NCBI GenBank assembly: GCA_963788015.1
Contig: CAWBEY010000012.1
Coordinates: 1,922,001-1,986,000 of the forward strand
DNA length: 64,000 bases
Direction: 5' to 3'
From: JBBRHH01 sp963788015
GTDB lineage: Bacteria > Planctomycetota > Phycisphaerae > Tepidisphaerales > Tepidisphaeraceae
Shown here piece after piece: positions 1 through 9,660 of this stretch. The position numbers and the translations under genes were made by a program. The notes under the pieces were generated by a model that did no database searches, had not been told where the DNA came from, and saw only the letters and a list, made by a program, of their open reading frames with translations. Positions within the stretch are counted from its first letter, which is position 1. Each line of letters starts with the position of its first letter.

Positions 1-1
1 C

Positions 2-142
2 GAGCTCTACGCCATCATCGCCAAGGAACAAAAAACCGATCAAACCACCGTAGCCCGCGAAGCCGCCCAACGCCACTTCACCAAAGCCAAACCCGGCGAC
101 TGGTTCAAAACCGACAAAGGCGAATGGCGCAAAGTAAAATAA
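2..142 (+). CDS. C-terminal end of an unidentified protein (cut by window start)
   Basis: An open frame enters from the left edge and ends at TAA 140-142, giving about 46 residues. The tail is rich in lysine and charged residues and ends GDWFKTDKGEWRKVK. I see no domain that names it. Nothing upstream is visible, so function and start are unknown. It is followed by about 95 bp of non-coding DNA before the next gene on the same strand. Confidence 0.5.
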   Translation, partial: ELYAIIAKEQKTDQTTVAREAAQRHFTKAKPGDWFKTDKGEWRKVK

Positions 143-238
143 ACTTAAACTAAACTTCAAGCCAGTCGCCCCCAAAATCTCTTTGTTGGCCGCGGCCGAA
201 GCAGCTAGGATAACTCCGCCATCCATTCCAGGAGTACC

Positions 239-825
239 ATGCCTCACCAGCGCTTCACGCGTCTTTCCCGCTCCTCACAATCCTCGCCTGCTGTCTAACC
301 TGCCCCCCGACCCGCGCCGCCGATCCAAAGCCCGACACCCCCAAAGCCCCCGCCAAAGACGCCCTCAAAGATGGAATCGTCGGCGGACTCGTCCTCGACA
401 AAGCGGCCGATTCCATCACCGTTCAATTGGACGGCCAGGACGAGCCCACCAAATTCCTCATCGGCGACGGCACCGAAAAGGCTTCCCTCGGCGTCCTGAA
501 AACAGTCTTCAACGTCAACCGCGTCCGCCTGCGCTTCGAATCCGACGGCGACTCCAAACGTCTCATCGCCATCGAGCGCATCATGGGCAGGCCAACCGGC
601 GTCGTCACCGGCGAGGTCATCAAGGTCTACAACAACTTCTGGGTCGCCATAAAACCAAAAGACGGCCCCCCCGACGGCTACGCCATCACCTGGCCCCCCG
701 AAAAAGCCAAAGCCTCCGCCGAAGTCCTGAAATCCCTCAACCCCGGCGACACCGTCACCATCCACTACGGCACCGACGAACGCCACCGAATCCTCCAAAT
801 CGAAGTAAAGCCAGCCGCAAAATAA
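239..825 (+). CDS. Small exported protein, hypothetical (one frame break in the signal peptide)
   Basis: An ATG at 239 with AGGAG upstream starts MPHQRFTRL. After one lost base near 264-268 the downstream frame continues FPLLTILACCLTCPPTRAAD, a good signal peptide with cleavage after RAA, then about 165 residues to TAA at 825. Without the repair the conserved-looking downstream frame has no start until 427. The mature part is Lys/Asp-rich with beta-type patterns (GIVGGLVLDKAADSITVQL) and ends in a repeated small-beta layout. I do not recognise the family. It probably acts in the periplasm or outside the cell. The break lies in a short run of T/C and fits the indel pattern of this window. Confidence 0.6.
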
Positions 826-834
826 GCTGGGGCC

Positions 835-1596
835 TTAATCGTTTAATGGCGAGATTCGGGAAATAGATGCACAACCTTCATGACAATCGTAAAGAGCGGA
901 AACACACAAAGCCACATCAACCGGCGCAGTTTTCGAATCAATGTTTGGATTGAATTGTGCTGCCCCGACCGTTCCGACAATCAGCACTGCAAGAGCCAGT
1001 CCGACCGGGACGACAAGCTTCGGGCTATCTGAGGTGAACACGATCAACATTCCTGCGACACCGAACACCGAGCTGGCTAGCACTATAGCAACGACAGCCA
1101 ACCGCATTGCACCGGCGGATCGAACTTCACTGATCCCGGTTGAAAACGTGCATAATCGACTTCGCACTTCTTCGAAATGATCAACCGAAGACGGAATCGA
1201 TATTGGCAATTTGGACGATGTCGTAAAGACTGTGATCGAATGCCCAGGTATCTCGACAATCTTCGTTATGCTCGCTAGATCAACTCGTAGATCAGGAATA
1301 TTCAGTCGCCCAAGCAAAAGAAAATCTGAACCTACCGTGAGCCGCCACGCGTTGCCACGTGCAATAAACTGCTGCCAGCCTCGCCAAAAACCAAAGCTCA
1401 AAGCCCCAGCGACAAGCGACATCCAGAGATAGTCGTATAGCTCGGGAAAACGCGGCCCGTATTGAAACAGCCATATGGCCGTCATGACGAGGATGCTAAA
1501 GATGATCATCACGAAAATCGTCATTCGCGCACGCTGGCGGATTCGTTCCGATCGCAATCCGAGAACGTACACCGGCTCAAGCTTGTCATCGATCAT
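835..1596 (-). CDS. Four-helix membrane protein, hypothetical, with a PH-like central region
   Basis: 253 residues starting at ATG 1594-1596. Two hydrophobic hairpins frame the protein: about residues 25-44 and 57-71, then about 164-187 and 193-214. Between them lies a soluble stretch of beta character (WRLTVGSDFLLLGRLNIPDL, then SITKIVEIPGHSITVFTT) that resembles the PH-like or bPH domains of small bacterial membrane proteins. It converges on the preceding exported protein with only 9 bp between stops. No operon partner is visible. Function unknown; the PH-like reading is an inference from pattern only. Confidence 0.65.
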   Translation of the reverse strand: MIDDKLEPVYVLGLRSERIRQRARMTIFVMIIFSILVMTAIWLFQYGPRFPELYDYLWMSLVAGALSFGFWRGWQQFIARGNAWRLTVGSDFLLLGRLNIPDLRVDLASITKIVEIPGHSITVFTTSSKLPISIPSSVDHFEEVRSRLCTFSTGISEVRSAGAMRLAVVAIVLASSVFGVAGMLIVFTSDSPKLVVPVGLALAVLIVGTVGAAQFNPNIDSKTAPVDVALCVSALYDCHEGCASISRISPLND

Positions 1597-1848
1597 CCGG
1601 AAAATTGTAGAAGTCCTGGAAGAAAGCTCAAACGATCCATTGAAGTGCTGCTTTTTAAGTAGACGCGAAAGTCATGCGGCCTTTCGTAGCGATCCATACC
1701 CAACCTCCGTCGCGACCTGATTCGCCGGCCCACCAGCATCCGGCAAAGCTGCACCATCACTCCCACCACGAATGATGCCGGCACCTACCTAATCATTTCT
1801 CGCTACCACACGAACTCGTCGCGAACTTTTGTTCGACAATCAAGTCCT

Positions 1849-2295
1849 TTATTTCTTCCGCTCCAGCACCATCAACAACCCCATCTTTGAGTCCATCCCC
1901 GTCGGCCGCACCGACGGCTTATCCGGCTGCGGGTCGGGCCCAAAGCACAGCTTCAGCGTATCCCCGCTCACCTCATACAGTGCCAGCGTCACCCCCGCTT
2001 CATCCTTCCAGTCCATCCACCCCGGCGTCTTCGACGCATCCGTTGTGCACACAATCGGCTTGCCCAATGATCCGTCCGGAATCGTCCGAATCACCTTGTT
2101 CCCTTCGAACTTCATCGACACGTTGCCGATCTTTTCCTTCGGCAGCGCCTTCCCGTTCATCTCCATCGAAACCACCTGCCACGTTCCCTGCACCGCCTTG
2201 TCCACATCCGGCACATCAGCCGAATACGCACGCGGCCTGCTGAAGACACCCGCGATCAATCCAAGCGCCGCAATCATTGTCACAGCTCGATTCAT
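1849..2295 (-). CDS. Secreted TIGR03067-domain protein
   Basis: 148 residues. The start at 2295 (MNRAVTMIAALGLIAGVF) is preferred over a longer frame because GGAGG lies 5-6 nt upstream and it begins a clean signal peptide. The mature part holds the TIGR03067 signature: DVDKAVQGTWQVVSMEMNG, then a beta-rich stretch with a WMDW motif, YEVSGDTLKLCFG and a C-terminal RPTGMDSKMGLLMVLER. This domain is common and multi-copy in planctomycetes and related bacteria; its biochemical role is not established. It is likely periplasmic. Confidence 0.85.
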   Translation of the reverse strand: MNRAVTMIAALGLIAGVFSRPRAYSADVPDVDKAVQGTWQVVSMEMNGKALPKEKIGNVSMKFEGNKVIRTIPDGSLGKPIVCTTDASKTPGWMDWKDEAGVTLALYEVSGDTLKLCFGPDPQPDKPSVRPTGMDSKMGLLMVLERKK

Positions 2296-2572
2296 CGATG
2301 CCTCCTGTTCCAGGTTTCTCGGCCGTGATTGGCCATTTTGACTATACCGATTCTCCACCACGCAGCCGAATAGAAAAAATGTGCTTGTCGCGTCATCGCC
2401 ACGCGAGTTCCCACCTCCGAGCCATCCCATAAACTCCCGCCATGTTCATCCCTCCCCCTGCCACCCCCCCGCCAGCTCCCGCCCTGATCCGCGACCGCCC
2501 CACCCTCTGAGTTTCCTCTCCCTTCCCATCCGCGCCCATCCGCCCCGCGGCTGAAACATTCCTGATTCCCCC

Positions 2573-2600
2573 TTGACTCCCCTCCTCCATCTGATAGGAT
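2573..2600 (+). promoter_or_regulatory. Possible sigma-70-type promoter
   Basis: TTGACT at 2573-2578 is followed after 16 nt by TAGGAT at 2595-2600 (or GATAAT at 2598-2603 with a 19-nt gap). A short stem-loop (2608-2626) follows at once. The arrangement, promoter then hairpin then purine-rich AAAAAGGGAGGGACC, parallels the better matches at 19796 and 46784. Low confidence because the -10 is weak. Confidence 0.35.
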
Positions 2601-2776
2601 AATGTTAGCTTCCCCTACGGAAGCTCCGGCCAGCAAAAAGGGAGGGACCACCGAACTCTCCCCAAAGCCAGCCGCAGTGTTCTTTGACAATCAAATAGCT
2701 CCAGCAGATTCGATACATCGAATCTTCAAAAGCGATGGCTTTCCGTAGACTCGAAATCGAATCTTCAAAAGCGGAA

Positions 2777-2796
2777 CCCCGGATGCACATCCGGGG
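2777..2796. repeat. Perfect 9+2+9 inverted repeat, recurring hairpin
   Basis: CCCCGGATG-CA-CATCCGGGG forms a 9-bp stem with a 2-nt centre. Nearly the same sequence occurs at 48415-48434 (CCAGGATGCACATCCGGGG), in each case a few hundred bases before a CCCTTGTCAA-containing spacer. It is too far from gene ends to be an obvious terminator; a dispersed repeat is more likely. Confidence 0.6.
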
Positions 2797-3338
2797 CTCA
2801 CTCCCGCCGCCACGTTTCGTCATTAACTCATTCCTCATTGGGATTTCATTCGGGGATTCGAACTTTCGGATTTCGAACTTTCCTCAAACGGGCCTGTCGA
2901 AGGGGGGTGATTCGAGGGAGATTTCGGGGAGATTTACTGTCAGAAACAGGGAGACACGGGGGAGAAAAGAGGGAGATTCCGGGGGCGCTTTGGGGGCGCT
3001 TTCTACCAGGGGTTTTGACCTAACCCCTTGTCAATCCTCATCTCCCTCCTCCCAGACCCCCTCAAACCCAATTTGCGCACCAAAACCGACCCCCACCACC
3101 CCAAAAAACCTCCGTGTCGGTTGTGATGCCCAGCACCCAATGCCCGTCCTTCAGCGACACCGTCTGCTTTCCAACCACGGCCTTCTCCATTCGATACTCA
3201 CCTTTGGCTCCGCCCCGCTTCCGCCGCTCCGCCAACCAAAGCTCCTCCCCGGCCGCCAACAACCCTGCCGTCCTTTGGGTACTTAAATTAACAGTTAAGA
3301 AGGTTGGCATCCCCAGCCTCGGAGGCCCCAAGTTCCCG

Positions 3339-5295
3339 ATGTCCCAATTCCTCTCCTTGTTCGCGCGGTGGCTCTTATGCGCCGCGGCCCTCTCCACCGC
3401 CGCCTCCGTGGCGCGCGCCGATGAATCCCCTGACGTCGCCGCCGACGTGACGCGCACCGCGCCGAGGCGAAGAAGGCATTCAAAAATCAAGTCTCCCCAT
3501 TCGTCACAACCTACTGTGGGCGCTGCCACACCGGCTGCAAGCAGAAGGGCGGGGTAACTTTCCAAAGCGTCTTAAGCGACCCCGAAGCGCTCGCCTTCCG
3601 CCTGCTTTGGAAGCGATCCGCGCTGCAGATCCAAACGCACGACATGCCCCCCGAGGAGGCCGATAAGCAGCCCACTGAGCAGGAGCGGAAAATCGTGCTC
3701 GACTGGATCGGCGGGATGAAGCGGCGCACGCCAAAGGATCCCGGCCCATTCGTGATCCGGCGCCTGAACAAGACAGAATACGGCAACACCCTCCACGACC
3801 TGTTCGGCGTCGACCCCAACATCGCCCGGGATCTTCCCGACGAGGTGATCGGCGCCGCATACACCAACTCGCTGTCGCCGCTGCTGGTCGAGCAATACCT
3901 GTCGGTGGCCAATGAAGTGCTCGACCGCACCTTCGCGCCCCGGGTGCGCCGCCGACCGATCTTCAGCGGCGATTGTGCGGCGATCTTCCGGCCGCTGGCG
4001 AAGACCCCAAAACCGCCGCGCGGAAAGCCGCACGGTCGCTGGCCCGGATCGCGTATCGTCGGCCGCCTTCAGACGCGGAGATCAACGTGCTGCTCCGGGT
4101 GTTTGCGCTGGCGACGGAAAACGCCAAGCCCTACCCCGAGGCCCTGCGGCTGATGGTCAAGGCGGTTCTGGTCTCGCCGCAGTTCCTCTTCATCACGCCC
4201 GGCATCGGAGACGGCGACGACCATGCAGGGGAGATCGTGGCCCTCGACGACTATCAACTGGCGTCGCGCCTTTCCTACCTCCTCTGGGCGACGATGCCGG
4301 ACGCGGAGTTATCCGCCTTGGCCGACGCCGCAAAGCTGCACGACCCCGCCACCCTCGCCGCCCAGGCCCGCCGACTGCTGGCCGACCCGCGCTCGCGGGC
4401 GCTCTTCGACGGCTTCGGCGCCCAGTGGCTTGGCCTCGACAAACTGGCCGGCAAAACCTTCGACCCGGCAAAGTTTCCGCAAATGACTTCGGCGCTCCGC
4501 TCGTCGATGTACGACGAAGCCCGGCTGTTCTTCGAGAATATCCTCCGCGAGAATCGCCCCCTCACCGAATTCATCGACAGCGATTACACGTACCTCAATG
4601 CCGCGCTGGCTTCGGTGTACGGGCTCGACGAGGGCAAGGTGGGCGGCACCCAACTGCGCAAGGTGAAACTGGCCGATCCCAATCGCGGCGGCATCCTGAC
4701 CATGCCCGGCGTCCTGGCCACCAGCTCCTTCCCCAACCGCACCAGCGCCGTCAACCGCGGCGTGTGGGTGCTGGAGCAGGTCCTCGGCGAGCACGTCCCG
4801 CCGCCGCCGCCCAACGTTCCGGCGCTGGACAAGCAGGACCATAAAAAAGTCGCCAACCTCACCCTGCGGCAGCGCACCGAGCTGCACCGCTCCAACCCCG
4901 TCTGCGCCAACTGCCACAAGGTCCTCGACCCGATCGGCTTCGGCCTGGAGAACTTCAACGCCATCGGCCATTGGCGAGACACCGACGACTCCGGCGGCAA
5001 AATCGACGCCACCGGCGAACTCCCCGGCGGTCACCGCTTCGCCACCCCCGCACAGCTCAAGAGCATCATCGCCGCACGCAAGGACGATTTCTGCCGCAAC
5101 CTCACCGCCAAGCTCCTGGCCTACGCCCTCTGCCATCAGTTGGAAGGCTACGACGAAGTAATCGTCGATCAGTTGGCCGATGCCGTCGCAAAAGATGACT
5201 ACCACATGCAGACCCTCGTCGTCGGGATCGTCACGAGCTATCCGTTCACGTATCGAAGGCTGAGTAGTCCCCCTGGAATCCGCACCGCCAGGTGA
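3339..5295 (+). CDS. Planctomycete-type cytochrome/DUF1592 protein (two frame breaks)
   Basis: Exported protein of about 652 residues. It starts MSQFLSLFARWLLCAAAL, a signal peptide ending near ARADES. After a break near 3446 the frame reads FVTTYCGRCHTGCK, a c-type haem site CxxCH (3515-3529), then DMPPEE and the DUF1587 block (RLNKTEYGNTLHDLFG). A second break near 3965 leads into DUF1595 (ARKAARSLARIAYRRP), DUF1592 (DDYQLASRLSYLLW), DUF1588 (RGGILTMPGVLATSS..NRTSAVNRGVWVLEQ..CANCHKVLDPIGF, a second CxxCH) and DUF1585 at the C-terminus. The usual region between DUF1587 and DUF1595 is missing, so this is a short variant. Such proteins pair with DUF1552 partners; here the partner starts at 6122. 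Electron transfer or polymer degradation has been suggested for the family, but the role is unproven. Confidence 0.85.
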
Positions 5296-5374
5296 TGTGT
5301 TGACCTATTCCCCCCGCCCCTGTCCTCATGGAAGAGCCACAATCCACGGATGCACGCCTGCCCACCCTCTATCT

Positions 5375-5403
5375 TTGAGCCCCATTGGCAGACGCGGTAT
5401 AAT
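5375..5403 (+). promoter_or_regulatory. Predicted sigma-70 promoter of the toxin-antitoxin module
   Basis: TTGAGC at 5375-5380, a 17-nt spacer and a perfect TATAAT at 5398-5403 lie 48 bp upstream of the antitoxin ATG. This is one of the clearest promoter matches in the window and fits autonomous transcription of the module. Confidence 0.65.
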
Positions 5404-5451
5404 AGTACGCGTTTAGTGGCAAGTGCGAATCATGGCTTAGGATGGCATCCC

Positions 5452-5681
5452 ATGGATCTGAAAACCATCTTAGATGAGGTTGGTGCGTGGCCCGCCCAGC
5501 AGCGATTGCGGCTGGTCGAAGAAGTCTGGGGCGGCCTTTGCGCCGCGAGTAATGTGGCGGAGGTCCACGACGAACTGAAGGCACTTCTTGATCATCGCAT
5601 TGAATCGTTGGATCAGGATCCCGATTCAGTCATTCCCTGGGAAATGGTTGAGGCCCGAGCACTACGCGGTTTCGACAATGA
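5452..5681 (+). CDS. Addiction-module antitoxin (PF09720/TIGR02574 type; one frame break near its end)
   Basis: Begins MDLKTILDEVGAWPAQQRLRLVEEVW and holds the family's conserved tail IESLDQDPDSVIPWEMVEARAL. As written, the frame runs on to 5718. If one base is restored near 5667 the tail reads ALARFRQ and stops at TGA 5679-5681, overlapping the toxin ATG as ATGA. That is the normal coupling for these pairs, so I take it as the true end. The protein would neutralise the RelE/ParE-type toxin directly downstream. A strong promoter sits at 5375-5403. Confidence 0.8.
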
Positions 5682-5968
5682 CCCTGCCGGTCGTTCTCAC
5701 ACCGCAAGCCGCCGTTGAGTTTGACGCTGCTGCCGATTGGTACCAGGAACAGGCCAATCTGGGAGTCGAGTTTACTTCACATGTTCGTGATGCGCTGCGA
5801 TACCTCGGGAAAATGCCCCAGGCTCATCCCCCGATCTACCGTGATATTCGCCGAGTAACTCTCAGACGATTCCCCTACAACATCTACTTCCGTCGAAAAT
5901 CCCATCGCCTGGAGGTGATCGCAATCCTGGATGGCCGCCGGGACCCGTCCATTTGGAAAAATCGATAG
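5678..5968 (+). CDS. RelE/ParE-superfamily toxin
   Basis: 96 residues from ATG 5678: MTLPVVLTPQAAVEFDAAADWYQEQANLG, then FTSHVRDALRYLGKMPQAHPPIYRDIRRVTLRRFPYNIYFR and VIAILDGRRDPSIWKNR. The AaeeF..A..wYe opening, central R.....RFPY.iyF and the terminal H/D-R-dp..W are the hallmarks of the ParE/RelE fold. Start overlaps the antitoxin stop by ATGA. It may inhibit ribosome-bound mRNA or gyrase; the sequence alone does not separate these. The module sits between a DUF1592 gene and its usual DUF1552 partner, suggesting it was inserted there. Confidence 0.85.
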   Translation: MTLPVVLTPQAAVEFDAAADWYQEQANLGVEFTSHVRDALRYLGKMPQAHPPIYRDIRRVTLRRFPYNIYFRRKSHRLEVIAILDGRRDPSIWKNR

Positions 5969-6121
5969 CGACGGGCTGGCAAGATCATCACTAAGAAAGC
6001 AGGCGAGGATATGCAGCAGGCTTGAAGCGAAGAACGCGCCGTGAGGACAGAGGGCGTCGGAGCCAACTAGTCGGGCGAAAGGGGATTGCCAACGCCGCCA
6101 GGAAGGACGAGTATTCATTTC

Positions 6122-7514
6122 ATGCCAAGCAACCTGCTCATCTCCCGCCGCACCTGCTTGCGCGGCCTGGGCGTCGCCCTCGCCCTGCCGCTGCTGGAAA
6201 CCATGGGCTGGGCCGATGCGCCCAAGGCGGCAGCCTTCAAGCCGCCGGTGCGCCTCGGGTTCATGTACATGCCGCACGGCGTCATCCCCGACCGTTTCTG
6301 GCCGACCGATCCCGCGACCTTCCTCAAGTCGCCGCCCCCCATCCTCGAGCCCCTGCGCCCGTGCTCGACCAGTGCCTGGTGGTCAAGGGAATCAACGGCG
6401 TTCCGATTGAGCCGCTGGGCGGCACGCCCACGCCCTGGAACTATCCACGTGGCTCACCGCTTCGCTGCCGGACACGCACCGGCGGGACGTGGTCAACATC
6501 GCCATCTCGGCCGACCAGATTGCCGCCAACTACGTCGGCGCCTTCACCCCCCTGCCATCGCTCGAGCTGGCGACGATGCCGCAGACGCACCGGGAGCACC
6601 AGGAGGGCCTCAACGAGGCCTACTACTCGCACTGCAGCTTTCGCGGGCCCAGGCAGCCGATGCCTGCGGAGATCAACCCGCGCAGTGTTCTCAAGCGACT
6701 CTTCCAGTGCCGCGAGGCGGGCAGCGGCGGCGCCCAGGCCGCCAAAACCTCGGCCGACGCCCTGGACCGCTCGATGCTCGACCTGGTCCTCGGCGGGGCC
6801 AGGGACTTGCGCGGGAAACTCAGCAGCGACGATCAGCGCAAGCTCGATGAGTATCTCGACAGCGTGCGCTCGGTAGAGCGGCGGATCGCCGCAATCCAGA
6901 CGCGCCAGGCCGAAGCCGCCCGCGCCAATGCTGGCGTCGCCTCCGACAACCGCCCCGCCGCCAACTCCCTGCCCATCGAGATCAAGATCCCCGAGGGCGA
7001 CAAGCGCAGCGAATACATGCACGTCATGTGCGACCTGAATATCCTCGCCTTCCAGTGCGACCTCACCCGCGTCAGCACGTATATCGGCTCGACCCCCAAC
7101 GGCGTCTCTTACCCCGAGCTGGGCTTCACCGACGAACACCACTCCCAGACCCACCATGAGAACGACCCGGTGAAGATGGACAAGGTAACGAAGATCAGCC
7201 AGTTCAACGTGACGCAGTTCGCCGACATGGTCAAGAAGATGGCCAGCCTCAAGGAGGGCGATGGGACGCTGCTCGACAACTGCATCATGATGTGGGGCTC
7301 GGGTCTGGAGGACGGCAACAAGCACAGCCGCGCTCACCTCCCGTTCGTCATCGCCGGCAAAGGCGGCGGCGCCCTCAAGACCGGCCGCTACCTGCCCGAC
7401 CTCAAGGCCAACCAGGGCGACCTGCTCGGCACCCTCCTCACCTGCGCCGGCATCCCCTTAGACCGGCCAATCGGCATCGCCACCAAACAGTTGCCCGAAC
7501 TGCTCGCAACCTGA
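6122..7514 (+). CDS. Tat-exported DUF1552 protein (two frame breaks)
   Basis: About 464 residues. The start at 6122 gives MPSNLLISRRTCLRGLGVALALPLL, a twin-arginine signal. It continues PPVRLGFMYMPHGVIPDRFWP and PPILEPLRP. A break near 6355 leads to QCLVVKGINGVPIEPLGGTPTPWNY, and another near 6440 to WLTASLPDTHRRDVVNIAISADQIAA. The last part runs clean to 7514 with HHENDPVKMDKVTKI, LLDNCIMMWGSGLEDGNKHSRAHLPFVIAG and a C-terminal LLGTLLTCAGIPLDRPIGI. These are diagnostic DUF1552 segments, and the last two resemble alkaline-phosphatase-fold DUF1501-type proteins. It normally pairs with a DUF1592 protein such as the one at 3339-5295; about 825 bp with a TA module separates them here. Function in the periplasm is unknown. 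Confidence 0.85.
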
Positions 7515-7665
7515 CCCTATCCTGATCCCCCACCCCCCGCGGCGTCGTTGTTCCGTTGTGCAATTCGGACCGTGGCGGGCGCACGATTCCTTGTTGCTAA
7601 ACTACTTGCAAAGAATCGCCGGTGGGTATGATCTTGCACCTTAAGGAAAGGATGCGGAAAGACTC

Positions 7666-9478
7666 ATGGCCAAGACCAAGGTAAAGGCGTTGCCGGCGCG
7701 GGAAAAGGTGAAGCAGGCGGATCGGTGGGATTTGGGGAGTTTGTATTTATCCGATGCGGCGTGGGAGGCGGATTTTGAAAAATGGGCCCAGACCATCGGG
7801 GGGTATGAGCGGTTTCGGGGGAGGCTGGGGGAGAGCGCGAAGATGCTGGCCGAGTGTTTTGCGTTTGATGCGGAGTTTGATCGCGCGGGGGAGCGGCTGG
7901 GGGTTTATGCCTCGCTGAAGACGACGGAGGACCAGGCCAACAGTGAGTATCAGCGGATGATGGGGCGGTATCGAAGCACGGCGACGAAGGCGGCGCAGGC
8001 GGCAAGCTATATTCGGCCGGAGGTGATGGGGATTTCGTCGAAGGTAATGGCGGGCTTTGCCAGGGCGCCGGAGATGAAGGCGTGGGGGTTGCAGCTGGAG
8101 CGGATGCTGCGGTATCGGCCGCACACGCTGGGGAAAAAGGAGGAGAACCTGCTGGCGATGCAGGGGGAGATGAGCGAGGCGTCGAACCAGATATTCAGGC
8201 AGTTAAACGATGCGGATTTGAAGTGGGGGGCGATTCGCAATGAGAAGAAGGAGCTGGTGGAGCTGGGGCATTCGTCCTACTCCGCGTTTTTGCAATCGCC
8301 GAACCGCGCGGTGCGGAAGGAGGCGTTTGGGAAGTATTATGCGCAGTATGATGCGCATAAAAATTCGATCGCGGCGGCGCTGAACGGGTCAGTGCAGCGG
8401 GATGTTTATTATGCGAAGGCGCGGGGGTATGAGAGCGCGCTCAAGAGTGCGCTGTTTCATGACAACGTGCCGGTGAGCGTGTACGACAACCTGATCGACT
8501 CGGTACATCGCAACATGCCGGCCTTGTATCGTTATTACGAGCTGCGGCGGCGGAAGATGAAGCTCCGTGACATTCATCAGTATGATACGTACGTGCCGAT
8601 CCTGGCCGAGCTGGAGAAGCGGCATACCTGGGACCAGGCCGTGAAGGTGGTGGTGGATTCGCTGGCGCCGCTGGGGAGCGAGTATTGCAAGGAACTGGAA
8701 CGGGGCATGACCGTGGGGCGGTGGTGTGATCGGTATCCCAACCAGGGGAAGCAAAGCGGCGCGTTTTCCTCAGGGAGCTTTGACGGGCAGCCCTATATCT
8801 TAATGAACTATCAGCCGACGGTGCTGGATCATGTGTTTACGCTGGCGCACGAGGCGGGGCATTCGATGCACAGCTATTACTCGGCCAAGAGCCAGCCGTA
8901 CCAGTATTACAACTACACGATCTTCGTGGCGGAGGTGGCGAGCACGTTTAACGAGCAGTTGCTGGCGCGGCATCTGATGGCCAAGGCGAAGAGCGACAAG
9001 GAGCGGGCGTTTTTGATCAACCGGATGATCGATGGGATTCGCGGAACGATCATCCGGCAGACGATGTTTGCGGAGTTTGAGAAGATCATTCATGCGCTGG
9101 TGGAGAGCGGCGAGCCGCTGACGGTGGAGACGCTGCGGGGGGAGTATCGGAAGCTGCTGGAGTTGTACTTTGGGCCTGATTTTGTGATCGATGCGGAGCT
9201 GGAGCTGGAGTGTTTGCGGATCCCACACTTTTATCGCGCGTTTTATGTTTACAAGTATGCGACCGGACTTTCGGCCGCGATTGCGCTGAGCAAGCGGGTG
9301 GTGGAGGGAGGGGAGCCGGGAGTTGAACGACTACCTGGGATTTTTGAAAGGAGGGTGTTCGAAGTTTCCGCTGGATCTATTGCGGGATGCGGGGGTGGAT
9401 ATGGAGCGGCCGGCGGCGGTGGATACGGCGCTGGGGTATTTTGGGGAGCTGGTCGGGGAGTTGGAGGGGCTGCTCTGA
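7666..9478 (+). CDS. pepF: Oligoendopeptidase F, M3 family metallopeptidase (one frame break near the C-terminus)
   Basis: Cytoplasmic zinc oligopeptidase of about 604 residues. The zinc motif HEAGH lies in TLAHEAGHSMHSYYS, with the third ligand glutamate in AEVASTFNE. The helical N-terminal domain, LKSALFHDNVPVSVYDNLI and YVPI..L block, and FSSGSFDGQPYILMNY are typical PepF. A break near 9318 in a G-run turns the true tail ELNDYLGFLKGGCSKFPLD LLRDAGVD into another frame; repairing it gives the family C-terminus and a stop at 9476-9478. Left unrepaired, the frame would run to 9558 with a glycine-rich tail. It degrades short peptides after proteasome- or protease-type breakdown. No linked partner is seen. 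Confidence 0.9.
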
Positions 9479-9660
9479 ACGCCAGGTGTACCGCGGAGTT
9501 TCACCACGGGATTTCACCGGAGTTGATCATAAGGCTGCGCCTCACCCAGAGAGGATGAAAACGGAGGGTTTGGCGGCCTGTTGTTTTGTGGCTGCCTCGC
9601 CGGATCAATCCCGCCCGCGTCATCCGCGGAGAAGCTCACCGCCCGCACCCCGCCCCACTT

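Larger units (their letters stand above)
2296..3338. other. Gene-free stretch of about 1 kb with a promoter-like site, a hairpin and repeat text
   Basis: I find no credible coding frame here; the frames that exist are low-complexity. It holds CATCCGC-type direct repeats near 2526-2550, a possible promoter near 2573, a stem-loop at 2608-2626 (AGCTTCC/GGAAGCT), a 16-bp direct repeat CGAATCTTCAAAAGCG at 2718-2733 and 2757-2772, the palindrome at 2777-2796, and a G-rich stretch 2890-3010. It then has a segment (about 2995-3075) resembling the spacer upstream of the phosphoketolase and WD40 kinase genes. Confidence 0.6.

Noticed and set aside
183..866. A 227-residue Arg/Pro-rich frame overlapping the first exported protein
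   Set aside because: It is a shadow frame of the 239-825 gene with no signal and an extreme composition.
2850..2885. T-loop-like GTTCGAATCCC on the minus strand, possible tRNA
   Set aside because: No acceptor stem, D-arm or anticodon arm can be drawn around it. No tRNA or rRNA was found in the window.
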